This document shows positions 45,915-54,095 of a DNA stretch of 64,000 nt, piece after piece. This DNA is from an uncultured Dysgonomonas sp. GTDB lineage: Bacteria > Bacteroidota > Bacteroidia > Bacteroidales > Dysgonomonadaceae. Within the stretch, counting starts at the first letter, position 1. Each line of letters begins with the position of its first letter. Where the stretch lies: contig USOX01000003.1 in assembly GCA_900556485.1 (NCBI GenBank), positions 124,001 through 188,000 on the forward strand, read 5' to 3'. Made by a program: the position numbers and the translations under genes. The notes beneath the pieces were generated by a model that worked only from the letters and a program-made list of their open reading frames with translations, was not told where the DNA came from and ran no database searches.

Positions 45915-47732
45915 ATGAAACGGATAATTTACCTGATACCAATCATTAGCTTGCTTATCGTATCTGCCGGATGTAAAAAACAGTTGACAGATAAACCTAC
46001 TGAAGAAGATAAAGAGGCTGTCTCGTATGAAGCAACAGCATACGAAGAATACGGAGCAGATACTATTGCCCCCTACAATATGCAACCATTTGTTTCTGCA
46101 AATAATGGATATACATATGAAGAGCAATATCAGGAGCAGCCAACGCAACCAACATATAATTATACAGAAGAGTATTTAACACCTCTTTCTCCCAATTATA
46201 TAAGTTCGTATTCGCCAGTTGAGGCTGACCCTTCAATTCCAAGTACATACGATTGGTATGACTGGTCTTTTGGTAATAATGCAAATAATAATACATATAC
46301 TGATAATGTCTATTATGACGTAGTGGAAGACAATAGTTATTATTATACGGACTATACACCAAATTATACTCCGAATTATAATATATTCGATATCGACTAT
46401 AATTATTACTATTACGATGATTATTATGATTATTCGTATCCGACGTATATATATCCTCCGGCGAATAACTACAGACCAAACAAACCGAATCGTCCGGGAT
46501 TAAATAAACCTAACCGTCCGCATCGACCAAAGCCGGGATCTCCCTGGAATCCTTCGCGTCCGGGCAAGCCAAATGAAGGACTGCCTTCGCATAGACCAAG
46601 ACCGGAAAATCCATCCAGACCAGAGACTCCGTCCCGGCCAACACCGGAGCGTCCGTCACGTCCGGAAACGCCTTCGCGACCAAGTGAACGACCTAAGGAT
46701 GAATCGAGACCTACCAGACCGACCCAACCAGGTGATCGACCTGATAGAGAAGAAACTCGTCCTACACGACCAACGCAACCTTCGGATCGTCCTGTAACAG
46801 AGCGACCGAGTAGTCCGGGATCATCGCTTCGCCCAACAGAGAGGCCTGTAACATCCCCGACAGAACGTCCAACTCAAAACCGCCCGGCTACTCGTCCGAC
46901 TGATCAAACCCAACGAGAAAATCAAGAACGTCAGGAGCGTGAAAGAAAGGAAACCGAAGCTCGCAGACAACGCGAAGAAACTGATCGTAAAAACAGGGAA
47001 AACAGAGAGGCTGAGGCTCGTCGACAAAGGGAAAATCAGGAACGACAGGAACGTGAAAGGAAGGAAACAGAAGCTCGCAGACAACGCGAAGAAACTGATC
47101 GTAAGGATAGAGAAAACAGAGAAGCAGAGTCGCGCCGACAAAGGGAGAATCAGGAACGACAGGAACGTGAAAGAAAAGAAACAGAAAATCGCAGACAACG
47201 TGAAGAAACTGATCGTAAGGATAGAGAGAACAGAGAGGCTGAGGCTCGTCGACAAAGGGAAAATCAAGAGAGACAGGAACGTGAAAGAAAAGAAACAGAA
47301 AATCGCAGACAACGCGAAGAAACTGAACGTAAGGATAGAGAAAACAGAGAGGCTGAGGCTCGTCGTCAAAGAGAAAATCAGGAACGACAGGAACGTGAAA
47401 GAAAAGAAACAGAAAATCGCAGACAACGCGAAGAAACTGAACGTAAGGATAGAGAAAACAGGGAGGCTGAGGCTCGTCGTCAAAGAGAAAATCAAGAGAG
47501 ACAGGAACGCGAAAGAAAAGAAACGGAAGCTCGCCGTCAACGCGAAGAAACTGAACGCAGAGACAGAGAAAACAGAGAAGCAGAGTCGCGCCGACAAAGA
47601 GAAAACCAAGAGCGACAAGAGCGTGAAAGAAAAGAAACGGAAGCTCGCAGACAACGCGAAGAAAGCGATCGCAGAGACAGAGAAAACAGAGAGCGGCAAA
47701 GCAGAAGTTCGAGTTCGGGCCGTAGCCGATAA
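45915..47732 (+). CDS. Lipoprotein with Tyr/Asn-rich, Pro/Arg-rich and 38-residue charged repeats
   Basis: 605 residues. Lipobox LLIVSAGCKK (Cys20). Residues about 45-185 are Tyr/Asn/Asp-rich low complexity (runs like YNYYYYDDYYDYSY), about 190-335 are Pro/Arg-rich (RPNKPNRPGLNKPNRP, ERPSRPETPSRP), and from 336 on there are seven copies of a 38-residue Arg/Glu unit (consensus NQERQERERKETEARRQREE then TDRKDRENREAEARRQRE), ending SRSSSSGRSR. The unit would form a long single helix or coiled coil. An envelope-anchored spacer or scaffold is plausible; function unknown. Nearly identical copies indicate recent expansion. Confidence 0.75.
   Translation: MKRIIYLIPIISLLIVSAGCKKQLTDKPTEEDKEAVSYEATAYEEYGADTIAPYNMQPFVSANNGYTYEEQYQEQPTQPTYNYTEEYLTPLSPNYISSYSPVEADPSIPSTYDWYDWSFGNNANNNTYTDNVYYDVVEDNSYYYTDYTPNYTPNYNIFDIDYNYYYYDDYYDYSYPTYIYPPANNYRPNKPNRPGLNKPNRPHRPKPGSPWNPSRPGKPNEGLPSHRPRPENPSRPETPSRPTPERPSRPETPSRPSERPKDESRPTRPTQPGDRPDREETRPTRPTQPSDRPVTERPSSPGSSLRPTERPVTSPTERPTQNRPATRPTDQTQRENQERQERERKETEARRQREETDRKNRENREAEARRQRENQERQERERKETEARRQREETDRKDRENREAESRRQRENQERQERERKETENRRQREETDRKDRENREAEARRQRENQERQERERKETENRRQREETERKDRENREAEARRQRENQERQERERKETENRRQREETERKDRENREAEARRQRENQERQERERKETEARRQREETERRDRENREAESRRQRENQERQERERKETEARRQREESDRRDRENRERQSRSSSSGRSR
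46920..47690 (+). repeat. Seven tandem 114-bp repeats
   Basis: Unit starts at 46920, 47034, 47148, 47262, 47376, 47490 and 47604 (last copy shorter). All copies are in frame and very similar at the DNA level; the fourth and fifth encode identical residues. Copy number could vary between strains, and long open frames on the other strands here are repeat artefacts. Confidence 0.9.
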
Positions 47733-47748
47733 TAATATAAAAAGTAAT

Positions 47749-47773
47749 AAAGCCCTGAGTCATTCAGGGCTTT
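47749..47773. terminator. Two-way hairpin terminator
   Basis: AAAGCCCTGA / TCAGGGCTTT with a 5-base loop, between the convergent repeat-lipoprotein and acyltransferase genes. Confidence 0.85.
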
Positions 47774-47809
47774 ATCATGAAGTTAATTACATAATAATAG
47801 AAGATTTAT

Positions 47810-48898
47810 TTACATAATAACTTTCCGTGTTATTTTGTTCAGACTCATCAGCCAGATTATCAGTAAAGATACAGCCGATGTAAAGATAGCAATCAGTAAT
47901 ATCTTCAGGAATGCAGGTACTGCAATATTCGGATATATAAGGTCGTAGCCCAACTGAACTACAACAAAGTGGAACAGGTATATACCAAATGTAAGTGCTG
48001 ATATTTTTACAAGCAAAGGTGATGTTTTTATCTTTACTTTCTGCATAACAATGTATACCGAAAAAGTCATCAGAAAAACATTGATACCAAAGAAGTACCA
48101 GATGATTTCGAGGTTGGCATAACTACCCGGAAAATATTCTTGTGTGAGGATAAAGCCTCCTGCTGTAATAGCATAACCAATAAGAAATAACGGAATGGCT
48201 ACTGACAGGCTCTTCTGCATGCTCCAGTTTAGAGGGTGTTTTTTCAAATAATAGGCAAGAACTGCATAACCCAGAAATCCTGAGAAATAATGGAACATGC
48301 CATAGGGATTCCAATCGCAAATACCTAATAATCCCATATTACCATAGTTGCCTGTATAGCCTACCAACGGAGCAGCCATCTGCACGTATGGCAGAATCAT
48401 GGTTACACCCCAGATGCGGAGAAACCATTGAATATCGCGTTTTGAGGCTTGTTTGAGCCATCCACCAACAATCGGCATAAAGAGGTACAAACCAATCAGC
48501 ATATACGCATACCATAAGGCTGTGGTATCGTAGTTGAAATTAAAGATGAAGGTATACATTTTCTGCAAGGTCATCTGCCATGTATAGTTTTCCATTACAA
48601 TGTTGGGGCTGACTACTTCTATACCCGAAAAATTGATGTAAAGAAAGTATAATACAGGCAGCATCAATGCCCAGAAAACGAAAGGTGGTATAAGCCTTTT
48701 AGCTCGTTTGGAGTAGAAAGTAGCCATATCCATGTTGACAGGTAAAAGTAACAATCCTGAAATCATCACAAAGAGAGGTACGCATGGACGTACAAAACTT
48801 CCGATTAAGGCGCCTGTGAGAAATTCTGAATAATTGTTGTCGAACTGTCCCACAAAGGGATCACAACTATGGGACACAATCACCAGAAAGCATGCCAT
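47810..48898 (-). CDS. OafA-type acyltransferase 3 membrane protein, N-terminus cut by in-frame TGA
   Basis: 362 residues from the ATG at 48898. About ten membrane helices. Acyltransferase-3 features: VIVSHSCDPF (catalytic-type His of the first helix region), FVRPCVPLFVMISGLLLL, YSKRAKRLIPPFVFW (R-x-x-R pattern), and ISALTFGIYLFHFVV at the end. The family moves acetyl or other acyl groups onto surface sugars. The frame continues upstream to an ATG at 48949 (MSIPQKEHIA), then TGA at 48917-48919, then VDLLRIMACF. Homologues have an unbroken WxDLLRxIACF here, so a TGG to TGA change probably damaged it. Confidence 0.75.
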   Translation of the reverse strand: MACFLVIVSHSCDPFVGQFDNNYSEFLTGALIGSFVRPCVPLFVMISGLLLLPVNMDMATFYSKRAKRLIPPFVFWALMLPVLYFLYINFSGIEVVSPNIVMENYTWQMTLQKMYTFIFNFNYDTTALWYAYMLIGLYLFMPIVGGWLKQASKRDIQWFLRIWGVTMILPYVQMAAPLVGYTGNYGNMGLLGICDWNPYGMFHYFSGFLGYAVLAYYLKKHPLNWSMQKSLSVAIPLFLIGYAITAGGFILTQEYFPGSYANLEIIWYFFGINVFLMTFSVYIVMQKVKIKTSPLLVKISALTFGIYLFHFVVVQLGYDLIYPNIAVPAFLKILLIAIFTSAVSLLIIWLMSLNKITRKVIM

Positions 48899-48949
48899 TA
48901 TCCGTAATAAATCGACTCAGGCAATGTGTTCTTTTTGGGGAATACTCAT

Positions 48950-49300
48950 GATATTGTATTAATTTAGGTTTAAAGCAGCACGAAAATACTTAAATATTAT
49001 ATATAGGCGAAAAGATAGTTTTGAAAAGAATGTTAAGATTTTTTTTATTGAAACGATGGAGTAAATTTTTGTCCTTTCGGATTTAGCTACCCTGTGTTCC
49101 GCTGACCGTTGGTTGTAATCCGAAAGTTTTTAATGACGGATTTTAAATCCGCAGTTATGAATCATCGGATTGCAAATCCGATGAGACAAGAGAATCAAGT
49201 AGATAAGGGATGCTTCGTTCCTCAGCATGACAGAGAGGATGAAAAGAAAAATAAAGGACGAAGATTATTCGCCCTTAGTATCTTAAATATCAGAATAATC
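48950..49300. repeat. Gene-free stretch with TCGGATT hairpins
   Basis: 351 bp. 49076-49126 is a near copy of 32980-33033 (TCGGATTTAGCTA, GTTGGTTGTAATCCGA). 49134-49157 has ACGGATTTTAAATCCG, a short palindrome, and 49164-49184 has CATCGGATTGCAAATCCGATG, a perfect inverted repeat. 49205-49235 is a fragment of the TCATGTTGA family in reverse (CTTCGTTCCTCAGCATGACA). Confidence 0.7.
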
Positions 49301-49774
49301 TTATTTATTATTTCTGAGTTTTTCGATTTCTTTTTCGAGAAAGCTTACTTTTTCTTCGAGCCTGCCAATTGTTTTGGCGTCTTCTATTCTTAGATTGAAT
49401 AATTCCTGTACTTTTTCTGATTCGTAGTAATTGTTTGTTATTACTTTTTCTATTTCATTTGCTGTATTTACTTCTTCTACCTTAGAACTATCAGATGTAG
49501 TAATTGTGTTTTCATTATCATGATAATTGAGATAATTTGCTGCATCTTCAAAGTTAAACATATCAAAAAACTCTACAGATACTTTGAAATACTGTGCAAG
49601 AACTTCTAAATCTTCTTTAGGTATTATCTTTTCACATTCCAGATTACAAATTTTGGATTGCGACATATTTACATGATGAGCCAATTGTTTCTGTGTTAAT
49701 TTTTTACCAACACGCAACACTCGTAGTACTTTTCCATGATCTATTTTTTGGGGAGTATCTTGTATTTCGCTCAT
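49301..49774 (-). CDS. XRE-family helix-turn-helix regulator with coiled-coil tail
   Basis: 157 residues. HTH_3 domain at residues 15-70 (VLRVLRVGKKLTQKQLAHHVNMSQSKICNLECEKIIPKEDLEVLAQYFKVS), a linker, and a C-terminal coiled coil (LRIEDAKTIGRLEEKVSFLEKEIEKLRNNK). Probably a dimeric DNA-binding protein. It is divergent from the candidate small RNA at 49974 and could control it; there is no toxin or phage gene beside it. Its ligand or target is unknown. Confidence 0.8.
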   Translation of the reverse strand: MSEIQDTPQKIDHGKVLRVLRVGKKLTQKQLAHHVNMSQSKICNLECEKIIPKEDLEVLAQYFKVSVEFFDMFNFEDAANYLNYHDNENTITTSDSSKVEEVNTANEIEKVITNNYYESEKVQELFNLRIEDAKTIGRLEEKVSFLEKEIEKLRNNK

Positions 49775-49973
49775 AATCTTTTGTTTTCAGGTGATTTTTT
49801 TAAATAGAAAACAGGGTATATCTGTTTCTGTTCTTAGTGATACTAAATTATAAATTACAAAATAAGGAATATTTTAACAAAACCACAACAAAACTCCGAA
49901 TAAATAATTATATAGTTGATTATATGCGAATTAGAGATTTAGTTGATTGTCTTGTTTTTGGTTGAGGTTGCTC

Positions 49974-50142
49974 TATATTTGTATCAGCAAACTGAATGAG
50001 TATTTGTCATAGAACGATTGATGTAAATAGTACGTTAAATGTGAAGACAGGAGCTGCACAATGTGTGTATGCAACATTATTTCAATCTAAACACGAAAAG
50101 GGTATTATCGGAGAGATAATATCCTTTTTAATTTATCTATAG
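49974..50142 (+). ncRNA. Candidate small RNA or short leader with promoter and terminator
   Basis: TATATTTG (49974-49981) is a full -7 match, with a CTTG about 20 bp upstream (49951-49954) as a weak -33. A strong terminator follows at 50096-50131: AAAGGGTATTATC / GATAATATCCTTT, 13-bp stem with one G-U pair, then TTTTTAATTT. The predicted transcript is about 140 nt and ends before any known gene. A 48-codon frame (49996-50142, MSICHRTIDVNSTLNVKTGA...) spans it, but the terminator lies inside the frame and no ribosome site precedes it, so RNA is the better reading. Confidence 0.45.
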
Positions 50143-50168
50143 TGTGGGGCAAGAGTGTCTTTGTTTAT

Positions 50169-50206
50169 TGAAACCACAGAATAAAGGGAGTGATAAGGAG
50201 TTTTTA
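50169..50206. repeat. CCACAGAATAAAGGGAGTGA...GGAGTTTTT repeat
   Basis: Divergent member of the CACGGAGTT family, touching the 3' end of the 50209-50796 gene, again with a T-run. Confidence 0.45.
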
Positions 50207-50208
50207 TT

Positions 50209-50796
50209 TTATTCTTTTTTAGCTTTGAACCATCCTTTTTTTAGATGAGGACAATCAGTAGTTTCACGTTTCTTTTCTAAAGGGAAGAAATCTGCCACTT
50301 TGGGACAAGGGTTCACTGGGTCTTGGTTACATTCGGGTATTTCTTTAGTAATACAATGTTTTGATATATACAATAATTCCTTAGTTGGTAATATTTGGAA
50401 ATTATAGAAATATGTTACATTACCTTGTGCCACCAATCCAGTATTCATAATTTTCTGGATTTTGAGAGTGTCGTCTCTTATCCAGTATGTCCCCCATTGT
50501 ACAAAAGCGCAATTTTTACCCCCATATTTAAAGCAATCTATTAATTCGGTTTCGTCTGAAGCGGTATATGCTACTGTATTTAACAAACCGTCAGGATAAA
50601 GCATTAAATATATATGAGATTTATCATCAATACAACTATTGTATGGTACTTTATAGTACCCGTCAATATTAATCAACGTATCTAATCCTGTATAATTGCC
50701 AGTATATTGATAGGTAAAACCCTGTGGCTTTTTAGATAAGCAACTAATGCAAAATAAACAAGCAAAACTAAGAAAATAAATAAATAATTTTTTCAT
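50209..50796 (-). CDS. Lipoprotein of unknown function
   Basis: 195 residues. Signal with lipobox LFCISCLSK (Cys19). The mature part is a small beta-rich domain (DTLINIDGYYKVPYN, IYLMLYPDGLLNTVAY, VQWGTYWIRDDTLKIQ) reminiscent of lipocalin-like or META-type outer-membrane lipoproteins, with extra Cys pairs at the C-terminus (EIPECNQDPVNPCPKVADFF, TTDCPHL). No domain identified with confidence. Single gene, divergent from tex. Confidence 0.65.
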   Translation of the reverse strand: MKKLFIYFLSFACLFCISCLSKKPQGFTYQYTGNYTGLDTLINIDGYYKVPYNSCIDDKSHIYLMLYPDGLLNTVAYTASDETELIDCFKYGGKNCAFVQWGTYWIRDDTLKIQKIMNTGLVAQGNVTYFYNFQILPTKELLYISKHCITKEIPECNQDPVNPCPKVADFFPLEKKRETTDCPHLKKGWFKAKKE

Positions 50797-51150
50797 AGGA
50801 AGTTGTATTTTAGATAAATATCAGTAATTGTCAAATATATAAATTTTCAAACAATACTCTTTAAAATTTATCTATGGTATGCAAATATGTATATAAATTG
50901 TTGGATACAGAAAAAAGTACTTTTGTTCTTTCGGATTTGTAATACATGGCTACCGCGCGATTGAATCGCGTGGTTATTATTGTTTACCATAAAGGATACA
51001 AAAGTTTACACAAAGGGCACAAGGTAAAGAAAAGAGGACACAGAAAAAAAATATAAAAAAGTGTGTCGTTTGTGTCATTTTTGAGATTTTGCCTTTTAGG
51101 ATTTATAATTTGAAAGAATATAGTTTTCTTTGCATAAAATAAAAATAACC
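50797..51150. repeat. Gene-free divergent region with short repeats
   Basis: 354 bp. 50930-50977 has TTCTTTCGGATTTGTAAT and ACCGCGCGATTGAATCGCGTGGT, the latter a perfect-like hairpin (ACCGCG...CGCGGT type, GATTGAATC core) similar to 2311-2330. Around 50995-51046 are AGGATACAAAAGTTTACAC and CACAAGG words related to the CACGGAG family. The tex promoter must lie here but I could not place it. Confidence 0.5.
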
Positions 51151-53277
51151 ATGACTATAATAGACATTATTTCATCTGCTTTAAATATTAAGGCATCGCA
51201 AATAGGAAAAACGATTGAGTTGCTCGATTCGGGGGCAACAATCCCTTTTATCAGCCGCTACCGTAAAGAGGTGACCGGAGGGCTGGACGAGGTGCAGATA
51301 ACATCTATAAAAGAACAGAATGACAAGCTAAATGAGCTGATAAAACGCAGGGAAACAATATTAAAGTCTATTGAAGAACAGGAGAAACTAACGCCTGAGC
51401 TAAAAGAACGTATAGAAAATTGCTGGGTATCGTCCGAGTTGGAAGATATCTATTTACCATACAAACCCAAAAGACAAACCAGAGCAGAAATTGCCCGTAA
51501 AAAGGGATTGGAAGGGTTAGCCAAAATCATTATGGCGCAACATGCTGATACGAATGTTGAGGGTAAAGCCGAAACATATGTAAAAGGTGAAGTCAAAGAT
51601 ACGAAAGAAGCCATTGCCGGAGCATGTGATATTATAGCCGAATGGATAAACGAGGATGAACATGCGCGTAATGCCATCCGTAACCTTTTCCAACGAGATG
51701 CTGTAATAACGGCTAAAGTAGTGAAAGGTAAGGAGGAAGAGGGCGATAAATACCGAGACTATTTCGACTTTTCGGAGAAGCTAAGCAAATCTTCTTCGCA
51801 CCGTATACTGGCTATCCGCAGAGGTGAATCGGAAGGCTTTTTGCGTGTAAATATTGCTCCTGATGAGGATGCTGCATTGGAGCGTTTGGACAAGCGGTTT
51901 ATAAAAGGGGATAATGATAACGAAGCTACAAACTATGTTGCTGATGCTATAGAAGACTCTTACAAACGTCTGTTGAAGCCATCTATAGAGACGGAGTTTG
52001 CTGCCCTGTCGAAAGAAAAAGCTGATGAGGAGGCAATTCGTGTGTTTATAGAAAACCTGCGCCAGCTTTTGCTTGCTCCTCCGTTAGGTCAAATGAGGGT
52101 ATTGGGAATAGACCCGGGTTATCGTACAGGATGTAAGCTGGTATGTCTGGATGCTGAAGGGAATTTGCTTCACAATGAGACTATTTATCCACACCCACCT
52201 CAGAATGAGACATCTAAAGCTGCCGGTAAAGTATCGAAGCTGGTTACTACTTATAATATAGATGCTATTGCAATCGGTAATGGAACCGCAAGTCGCGAAA
52301 CAGAGCGGTTTATTACAAATATCCGTTACGAGAAGGAAGTTAAAGTGTTTGTTGTCAGTGAAAACGGAGCTTCTATCTATTCCGCATCGAAAGTGGCAAG
52401 GGAAGAGTTTCCGGACTATGATGTAACTGTGAGAGGAGCCGTTTCGATTGGTCGCCGCTTGATGGACCCTTTAGCTGAATTGGTAAAGATTGACCCTAAG
52501 TCGATTGGTGTAGGTCAGTATCAGCACGATGTAGATCAATCGAAGCTAAAGAAATCGCTTGACCTGACAGTGGAGAGCTGTGTGAACCTTGTAGGAGTAA
52601 ATGTAAATACTGCAAGTAAACATTTGCTTACTTATGTCTCGGGTTTAGGCCCTACCCTTGCACAGAATATTGTAGACTACCGTGCTGAGAACGGGGCTTT
52701 TAAATCGCGTAAGGAACTGAAAAAAGTAGCGCGTATGGGAGATAAAGCTTTTGAGCAATGTGCAGGTTTCCTTCGTATTGCAGAAGCTGAGAATCCGTTG
52801 GATAATTCGGCTGTCCATCCTGAGAGCTATTTTGTTGTTGAAAAAATGGCTAAGGATTTAGGGTGTTCCGTTAAAGAGTTGATAGAAAAGAAAGAGCTGA
52901 AAAAGTCGTTGGAACTGAATAAATATATCACCGATTCGGTTGGGCTTCCTACCTTGAATGATATAATGGAAGAACTGGATAAACCGGGACGCGACCCACG
53001 TAAAGGTATTAAGATGTTCGAATTTGATCCGAGTATCAGAACTATCGAAGATTTGCGTGAGGGTATGGTATTGCCGGGAATAGTTACTAATATTACTAAT
53101 TTCGGCTGCTTTGTGGATGTGGGTATCAAGGAGAACGGGCTGGTACATATTTCGGAGATTGCCGACCGTTTTGTATCCGACCCTACGGAAGTGGTGTCGT
53201 TGCATCAGCATGTGGAGGTAAAGGTGCTTTCGGTGGATTTGGGAAGGAAGAGGGTGCAGTTGTCGATGAAGAAGTAA
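51151..53277 (+). CDS. tex: Tex-family transcription accessory protein
   Basis: 708 residues from the ATG at 51151 (MTIIDIISSALNIK); the frame begins 7 codons earlier but homologues start here. Tex/Spt6-like: N-terminal helical ISSALNIKASQIGKTIELLDSGATIPFISRYRKEVTGGLDE (the Tex signature), a YqgF/RNase H-like domain with VLGIDPGYRTGCKLV near 330, the helix-hairpin-helix pair around YVSGLGPTLAQNIVDYRAENG (about 495-515), and a C-terminal S1 RNA-binding domain (GMVLPGIVTNITNFGCFVDVGIKENGLVHISEIA). It binds nucleic acid and affects transcription. Confidence 0.96.
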   Translation: MTIIDIISSALNIKASQIGKTIELLDSGATIPFISRYRKEVTGGLDEVQITSIKEQNDKLNELIKRRETILKSIEEQEKLTPELKERIENCWVSSELEDIYLPYKPKRQTRAEIARKKGLEGLAKIIMAQHADTNVEGKAETYVKGEVKDTKEAIAGACDIIAEWINEDEHARNAIRNLFQRDAVITAKVVKGKEEEGDKYRDYFDFSEKLSKSSSHRILAIRRGESEGFLRVNIAPDEDAALERLDKRFIKGDNDNEATNYVADAIEDSYKRLLKPSIETEFAALSKEKADEEAIRVFIENLRQLLLAPPLGQMRVLGIDPGYRTGCKLVCLDAEGNLLHNETIYPHPPQNETSKAAGKVSKLVTTYNIDAIAIGNGTASRETERFITNIRYEKEVKVFVVSENGASIYSASKVAREEFPDYDVTVRGAVSIGRRLMDPLAELVKIDPKSIGVGQYQHDVDQSKLKKSLDLTVESCVNLVGVNVNTASKHLLTYVSGLGPTLAQNIVDYRAENGAFKSRKELKKVARMGDKAFEQCAGFLRIAEAENPLDNSAVHPESYFVVEKMAKDLGCSVKELIEKKELKKSLELNKYITDSVGLPTLNDIMEELDKPGRDPRKGIKMFEFDPSIRTIEDLREGMVLPGIVTNITNFGCFVDVGIKENGLVHISEIADRFVSDPTEVVSLHQHVEVKVLSVDLGRKRVQLSMKK

Positions 53278-53358
53278 ACTCTATACTGTGCGTAACTCAT
53301 TTATGTTAAAATATATTTGTATATAAACTTAAAAAAATCTATATTTACAATTATAACA

Positions 53359-53392
53359 AACAGTGCGGGCTCATATGCTTGCACTGTTTTTT
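53359..53392 (+). terminator. Intrinsic terminator downstream of tex
   Basis: AACAGTGC / GCACTGTT 8-bp stem with a loop of about 14 bases, followed by eight T residues, 82 bp after the tex stop. Confidence 0.8.
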
Positions 53393-53537
53393 TTCTAGGT
53401 ATTAAAAAACGAACCAAAATTAACACACATTTGTTTCATAAAATAATGCCTAGTATCAATAAATGTGAAGATATAATAGTTGAAGATTTCCTTATCTGAA
53501 AAACTCAAGTAATTTATTTATTATAAAAACAAGAGCT

Positions 53538-54050
53538 ATGAAAAAAAGTATTTTATCAGGTACTCTCTGCCTTTTCGTAAGCGCAAGCTTTGTTCTTATC
53601 TTCCTTTTAGGCAGTCTATCATCGTGTGACTCTGCTGCTAAAAAGGAAGCTCAAAGGATTGAACGAGAGAAACAAGTAGCCGATAGTTTAAAGGCTGCTG
53701 CCGAAAAAGAAGAGCAAATACTGTGCGACACCTTAATCTCATTTCTTAAGTCCGATATTACAGGAAAAAGCAAAGTAGCGAAAGCAAATGCAAAAGCCAG
53801 AGTAATAGGTATCAAAAAAGCAGATGCTCTTCCTACAGCAATGAAAATGTGTATCAAACTGGATGCAAAGAAGCTGGAAATGGAAAGTAAAGATGTGGTT
53901 TATAAACTGCCAGGGCATTCAGGCCACTTCACTATACAGGAAGTTAACAGCAAAGATATTTACCTTAAACTAATTATAGACTCGGAATGTAGCGATCTGC
54001 CATTCAGCGAAATATGGATGGTAAGCCCTCAATATTATAAGCGACAATAA
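53538..54050 (+). CDS. Small lipoprotein of unknown function
   Basis: 170 residues. Long hydrophobic signal and lipobox GSLSSCDSA (Cys30). A charged helix follows (AAKKEAQRIEREKQVADSLKAAAEKEEQ), then a small alpha/beta domain ending WMVSPQYYKRQ. No known domain. Only 45 bp separates it from the PI-PLC-like gene, with no terminator between, so they are probably co-transcribed. Confidence 0.65.
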   Translation: MKKSILSGTLCLFVSASFVLIFLLGSLSSCDSAAKKEAQRIEREKQVADSLKAAAEKEEQILCDTLISFLKSDITGKSKVAKANAKARVIGIKKADALPTAMKMCIKLDAKKLEMESKDVVYKLPGHSGHFTIQEVNSKDIYLKLIIDSECSDLPFSEIWMVSPQYYKRQ

Positions 54051-54095
54051 ATACATAACAAAACATATCAAAGCTATTTCTTAAATGTAAAAAAT

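Noticed and set aside
46888..47817. Long open frames on other frames and the opposite strand across the charged repeats
   Set aside because: They arise from the 114-bp tandem repeat and disappear outside it; their sequence is low complexity with no start signals.
48899..48949. A separate 10-residue peptide MSIPQKEHIA upstream of the acyltransferase
   Set aside because: It is in frame with, and completes, the conserved acyltransferase N-terminus apart from one TGA codon, so it is the broken start of that gene.
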